Of a stretch of 64,000 nt of DNA, positions 61,177-64,000 are shown piece after piece (position 1 is the first letter of the stretch; every line of letters starts with the position of its first letter). Under the pieces are notes generated by a model. The model did not search any database and was not told the origin of the DNA. It saw only the letters and a list, made by a program, of their open reading frames with translations. Origin of the DNA: Planctomycetota bacterium (lineage in GTDB: Bacteria; Planctomycetota; JAJSAM01); the NCBI GenBank assembly GCA_024274785.1, contig JAJSAM010000035.1, forward strand, positions 1 through 64,000, read 5' to 3'. The translations under genes were made by a program, and so were the position numbers.

Positions 61177-61761
61177 TCACCCCACCCGGCTGAGCGATGC
61201 CTCCCGGCCGAGGTCGAACGCCTTCTCGTTGGCGTCGATGACCCGCTGGCCCTTGCTCTCGAAGGCCCGGGCCAACTCTTCCTTCAGACGCTCCGGGGGG
61301 AGCGGGAGGAACGGGGTGGCGGCGCCCAGCATGACCGTGTTCTCGGTGCGGGGGTGGCCGGCTTCCCTGGCGAGGGCGCGGGTGTCCACCAGGACGTGGT
61401 TTCCGACCCGGCGCAGGCTCTGGAGCACCTTCTCGATCTTCGGGTAGTCGGGGATGTTCACGAAGGGGGAGGCCGAAGAGACCAGCGCGCCGTCTGCCTT
61501 CATGTGGCCGAGGTAACGGAGCGCTTCCATCGGTTCGACGGAGAGGATCAGGTCGGCCTTGCCTCTCGGGATCAGGTCGCTGTGGATCGGCTCATCCGCC
61601 AGGCGCAAGTGGCTCTGGACGGCGCCGCCGCGCTGGGCCATGCCGTGGACCTCGGCCTGCTTGATGTGAAGACCTTCCTTCAAGGCGACCATGTCGAGCA
61701 GCGCGGCGATGGAGAGGATGCCCTGGCCACCGACTCCGCAAAGGATGATGTCGCACTTCAT
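61177..61761 (-). CDS. iorB: Indolepyruvate ferredoxin oxidoreductase, beta subunit
   Basis: The product is 194 residues, the usual IorB size. 'CDIILCGVGGQGILSIAALL' is the gamma/beta-type 2-oxoacid:ferredoxin oxidoreductase opening; 'EVHGMAQRGGAVQSHLRLAD' and 'RGKADLILSVEPMEALRYLG' follow, with 'TVMLGAATPFLPLPPERL' at the C-terminus. Its start overlaps the iorA stop (ATGA). With IorA it oxidatively decarboxylates aryl pyruvates to aryl-acetyl-CoA and reduces ferredoxin. It ends at 61177, 28 bp beyond the XRE remnant. Confidence 0.93.
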   Translation of the reverse strand: MKCDIILCGVGGQGILSIAALLDMVALKEGLHIKQAEVHGMAQRGGAVQSHLRLADEPIHSDLIPRGKADLILSVEPMEALRYLGHMKADGALVSSASPFVNIPDYPKIEKVLQSLRRVGNHVLVDTRALAREAGHPRTENTVMLGAATPFLPLPPERLKEELARAFESKGQRVIDANEKAFDLGREASLSRVG

Positions 61762-63392
61762 TTCGCCTCCTCCTCCGCCTTCTTCGCCTTCTTCGCCTTG
61801 TTGACGCGCTTGATCTCCTGGATGCAGATCCGCGCGGCGATGACCACGGAGACACCCTGGTGCTCGAACTCCTCGTTCAGCACCCGGGTGATGGTATCGC
61901 GTTCGCGGGAGATGGGGTTGACGATCCGGACGTGCTCCTCCGGAACGCCAAGGCCCTTCACCAGCTTCTCGAGGTTGGGCCCGCTGGCGGCGGTCTTCTG
62001 GCCGCCGGTCATGCCTACCGTGGAGTTGTCGAGGATGACGAGGGTGACCGGCGTGTCTTCGAGAATCGCGTCCATAAGGCCGGTCATGCCGGAGTGCACG
62101 AAGGTGGAGTCCCCGATGACCGCGACCGCCGGAGAGAGCCCCGCCCTCGCTGCGCCGATGGCCATGCTGATCGATGCGCCCATGTCCACACAACTGTGGA
62201 TGGCCTCGTAGGGAGGGAGGGCGCCCAGAGTGTAGCAGCCGATGTCGGCGAAGACGCGACCGCCGCCGAAGGGCTTCAGCGCGACCTTCATCGCCTCGAA
62301 GGCGTCGGCGTGCGGGCAGCCGGAGCAGAGTGCCGGTGGACGCGGCGCCAGGGGACCGGACGGGGGCGGGGTCTCGTGACCGGTGCGGTTCAAGGCGCCC
62401 AGGACGATGTCGGGGGTCAGCTCACCGGTGCGCGGGACGGTGCCGTCGAAACGGCCATGGACCTTCATCCGACCGCGTGTGGGGTAGCCGCGAAGCTTGT
62501 CCTCGAGGAACGGATAGCCGTCTTCGAGGAGCAGCACCTCGTCGACCGAAGCGAGCAGTTCCTCCAGCTCGTTCTCGCAGACCGGATAGCCGAAGACGTG
62601 CAGCGTGGGAGGCATCTCCTCGCCCTCTCCAAAGCACTCCTTCAGGTAGTTCCAGGCAATGCCGGTGCAGATGATTCCGAGAGGACCCTTCTCCACGCCA
62701 TGACGTCGGCAGCACTGAACCTCGGCGAGCGCCGCCTTCACTTCCTTCTGCTTCTCGACCAGGCGCCGGTATCCGTCCCGGGCGATCGACGGGAGGAGGA
62801 TCCAGGAGCGGGACTCGGACGGCTTCAGCGGGTTCTGGGGGCGAGGCGCGCTGGTGCGCACCACGGCCCGGCTGTGGGCCAGGCGGGTCACGATGCGGAT
62901 CATCACCGGCAGGGCGAGCCGCTCCGAGATGTCGAAGGCCTGCCGCACCAGGTCGTAGGCCTGCTGCTGGTCGGACGGCTCGATGCAGGGGATCATCGCG
63001 AAGTGGGCGTAGTACCGGCTGTCCTGTTCGTTCTGGGAGGAGTGCATGCCGGGGTCGTCGGCCACCGCCAGGACCAGGCCGCCGGTAACGCCGGTGATGC
63101 CGGAGTTCACGAAGGCGTCCGCGGCGACGTTCAGGCCGACGTGCTTCATCGAGACCAGGGCCCGCTTTCCCGCGTAAGACATGCCGAGGGCCTCCTCGAA
63201 GGCCACCTTCTCGTTCGTGGACCAGCGGGCGGCGATATCCGGGTGCTTCTGCCGCTCGACGAACTCGAAGATCTCGGTGGAGGGCGTCCCGGGGTAGGCG
63301 AATGCCCCGGAAATGCCGGCGTGAATAGCCCCGAGGGCGATCGCCTCGTCACCGAGGAGCATCTCCGCGGCGGTCTCTGGCTTTTTGATCAT
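61758..63392 (-). CDS. iorA: Indolepyruvate ferredoxin oxidoreductase, alpha subunit without the C-terminal ferredoxin domain
   Basis: The product has 544 residues from ATG 63392 (MIKKPETAAEMLLGDEAIAL). Pyrimidine domain: 'GISGAFAYPGTPSTEIFEFV', 'WSTNEKVAFEEALGMSYAGK' with 'MKHVGLNVAADAFVNSGITG'. Thiamine diphosphate domain: 'CSGCPHADAFEAMK', 'GDSTFVHSGMTGLMDAI' and 'VILDNSTVGMTGGQ'. Typical IorA proteins continue for about 60-90 residues with two 4Fe-4S cysteine clusters. Here the chain ends in a Lys/Glu/Ala-rich tail (KAKKAKKAEEEAK) after 'IAARICIQEIKRV'. Electron transfer must then use another ferredoxin. It overlaps iorB by ATGA. Confidence 0.92.
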   Translation of the reverse strand: MIKKPETAAEMLLGDEAIALGAIHAGISGAFAYPGTPSTEIFEFVERQKHPDIAARWSTNEKVAFEEALGMSYAGKRALVSMKHVGLNVAADAFVNSGITGVTGGLVLAVADDPGMHSSQNEQDSRYYAHFAMIPCIEPSDQQQAYDLVRQAFDISERLALPVMIRIVTRLAHSRAVVRTSAPRPQNPLKPSESRSWILLPSIARDGYRRLVEKQKEVKAALAEVQCCRRHGVEKGPLGIICTGIAWNYLKECFGEGEEMPPTLHVFGYPVCENELEELLASVDEVLLLEDGYPFLEDKLRGYPTRGRMKVHGRFDGTVPRTGELTPDIVLGALNRTGHETPPPSGPLAPRPPALCSGCPHADAFEAMKVALKPFGGGRVFADIGCYTLGALPPYEAIHSCVDMGASISMAIGAARAGLSPAVAVIGDSTFVHSGMTGLMDAILEDTPVTLVILDNSTVGMTGGQKTAASGPNLEKLVKGLGVPEEHVRIVNPISRERDTITRVLNEEFEHQGVSVVIAARICIQEIKRVNKAKKAKKAEEEAK

Positions 63393-63600
63393 GGTTTCAC
63401 CTGACGTGCAGACGGGAGTGGGTGTCCGGTGTGCAAACGCGGGGCCAGCCCCACCGGGACGGTATCTTCGCGAATCAGGCTTGCTGCGGCGATGGCCACC
63501 CTCCTCATTTCGCGGGAAATTCCCCGTGCGACTGGGTAAAAACGACCCTCCGGAGGGCAATCCGTAGAGAATGTCACTGGCCCACGAGGAGGACGTTCCG

Positions 63601-64000
63601 ATGCGTTGTGATCGTTGTCAGCAGAGCAACCCCGAAGACAACAAGTTCTGTGGCGAGTGCGGTTTCCCCCTCCGGGAGCGCGTCCCGGACGAGCGGATCC
63701 TTAAAGCCCTCGAGCACCAGGAAAAAGGCGATCTCGAGGCCGCCCGGGTTCTGCTCCGGCGTATCGACAAGGAAGACCCCTGGTACTTCACCGCCCTGCG
63801 CCTGCTCGGCGATCTCCTGTACCACGAGGGCCAGGTCGAAAAGTCCGCCGAGTGCTACCGCAAGGCCGGTGAAGGCAACAGCCAGTTCACCGACGTCTGG
63901 TACGACCTCGGCATTGCCCAGTACCACGCCGGCCACATGCTCGAGGCCCGGGAGTCCTACGAGAAGACCCTGAGACTGGACCCCGAGTACCACGCCGCCC
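63601..64000 (+). CDS. Zinc-ribbon/TPR protein, 3' end beyond window
   Basis: From ATG 63601 at least 133 codons stay open to the window edge. The first 25 residues are a zinc ribbon (CDRCQQSNPEDNKFCGECG), a fold common at the start of bacterial TPR proteins. Then come TPR units: 'ILKALEHQEKGDLEAARVLL', 'YFTALRLLGDLLYHEGQVEK' and 'DVWYDLGIAQYHAGHMLEAR'. No membrane segment or signal is seen in the part present. Function is unknown. The upstream 208 bp is divergent to iorA. Confidence 0.85.
   Translation, partial: MRCDRCQQSNPEDNKFCGECGFPLRERVPDERILKALEHQEKGDLEAARVLLRRIDKEDPWYFTALRLLGDLLYHEGQVEKSAECYRKAGEGNSQFTDVWYDLGIAQYHAGHMLEARESYEKTLRLDPEYHAA

Overview
The window is high-GC DNA from a Gram-negative bacterium. 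It encodes an outer-membrane efflux lipoprotein (19810-21285), the lipid A aminoarabinose (Arn) enzymes, many secreted or lipoprotein products, a monomeric isocitrate dehydrogenase, ECF sigma/anti-sigma genes and a phosphoglycerate kinase of unusual sequence. The mix, with large secreted proteins, DUF5989, Uma2 and DUF433 genes and hairpin-type interspersed repeats, fits Planctomycetota or a related deep lineage. That placement is an inference; there is no rRNA or tRNA in the window to test it.

Layout. 1-1014 is eroded accessory DNA: the edge of an IS21-like element and a collapsed Uma2 gene. 1162-10394 holds mostly single genes (DUF2270, a TMTC-like membrane protein with TPRs, DUF1990, DUF362, Uma2, a carbamate kinase/ornithine carbamoyltransferase pair, a HEAT-repeat protein, a sugar kinase). 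10579-21285, minus strand, is the most coherent block: an OprM-type lipoprotein followed by arnB, an M60-type secreted metallopeptidase, arnC, arnA, arnD and arnT. 21320-33218 has a broken sigma-54 activator, ETF-quinone oxidoreductase with a DUF5989 protein, secreted and TPR proteins, an ATP-grasp enzyme, a 1115-residue glycoside-hydrolase-like secreted protein, an orphan DUF433 gene and pgk. 33219-36464 is a secreted protein followed by an ECF sigma/anti-sigma pair. 36465-39468 has glycosyltransferase genes, a secreted Rid protein and a Phd/PIN toxin-antitoxin pair with its operator. 39620-47109, plus strand, is a tightly coupled nonulosonic-acid-type surface sugar operon: NeuB, SDR, aldehyde dehydrogenase, NeuA, transketolase and a surface carbohydrate protein. 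47384-50825 is an accessory patch of visibly lower GC: a duplicated non-coding segment, then a LysM protein and an OmpA-tailed protein. 51161-64000 returns to housekeeping genes (Icd, ClsC-like, enoyl-CoA hydratase, Uup, VF530, RhlE, nitronate monooxygenase, indolepyruvate ferredoxin oxidoreductase) and ends inside a zinc-ribbon/TPR gene.

Themes. Cell-envelope chemistry dominates (Arn lipid A modification, nonulosonic acid surface glycan, cardiolipin synthase, several glycosyltransferases). Many junctions are ATGA, GTGA or TGATG overlaps, so the arn and neu blocks are probably translationally coupled. Degraded genes are frequent. Three reading frames (anti-sigma/next ORF, Phd antitoxin, nitronate monooxygenase) are each broken by an in-frame TAG and by nothing else, although TAG is also an ordinary stop for several genes here. 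A composite hairpin repeat recurs in at least four intergenic gaps.
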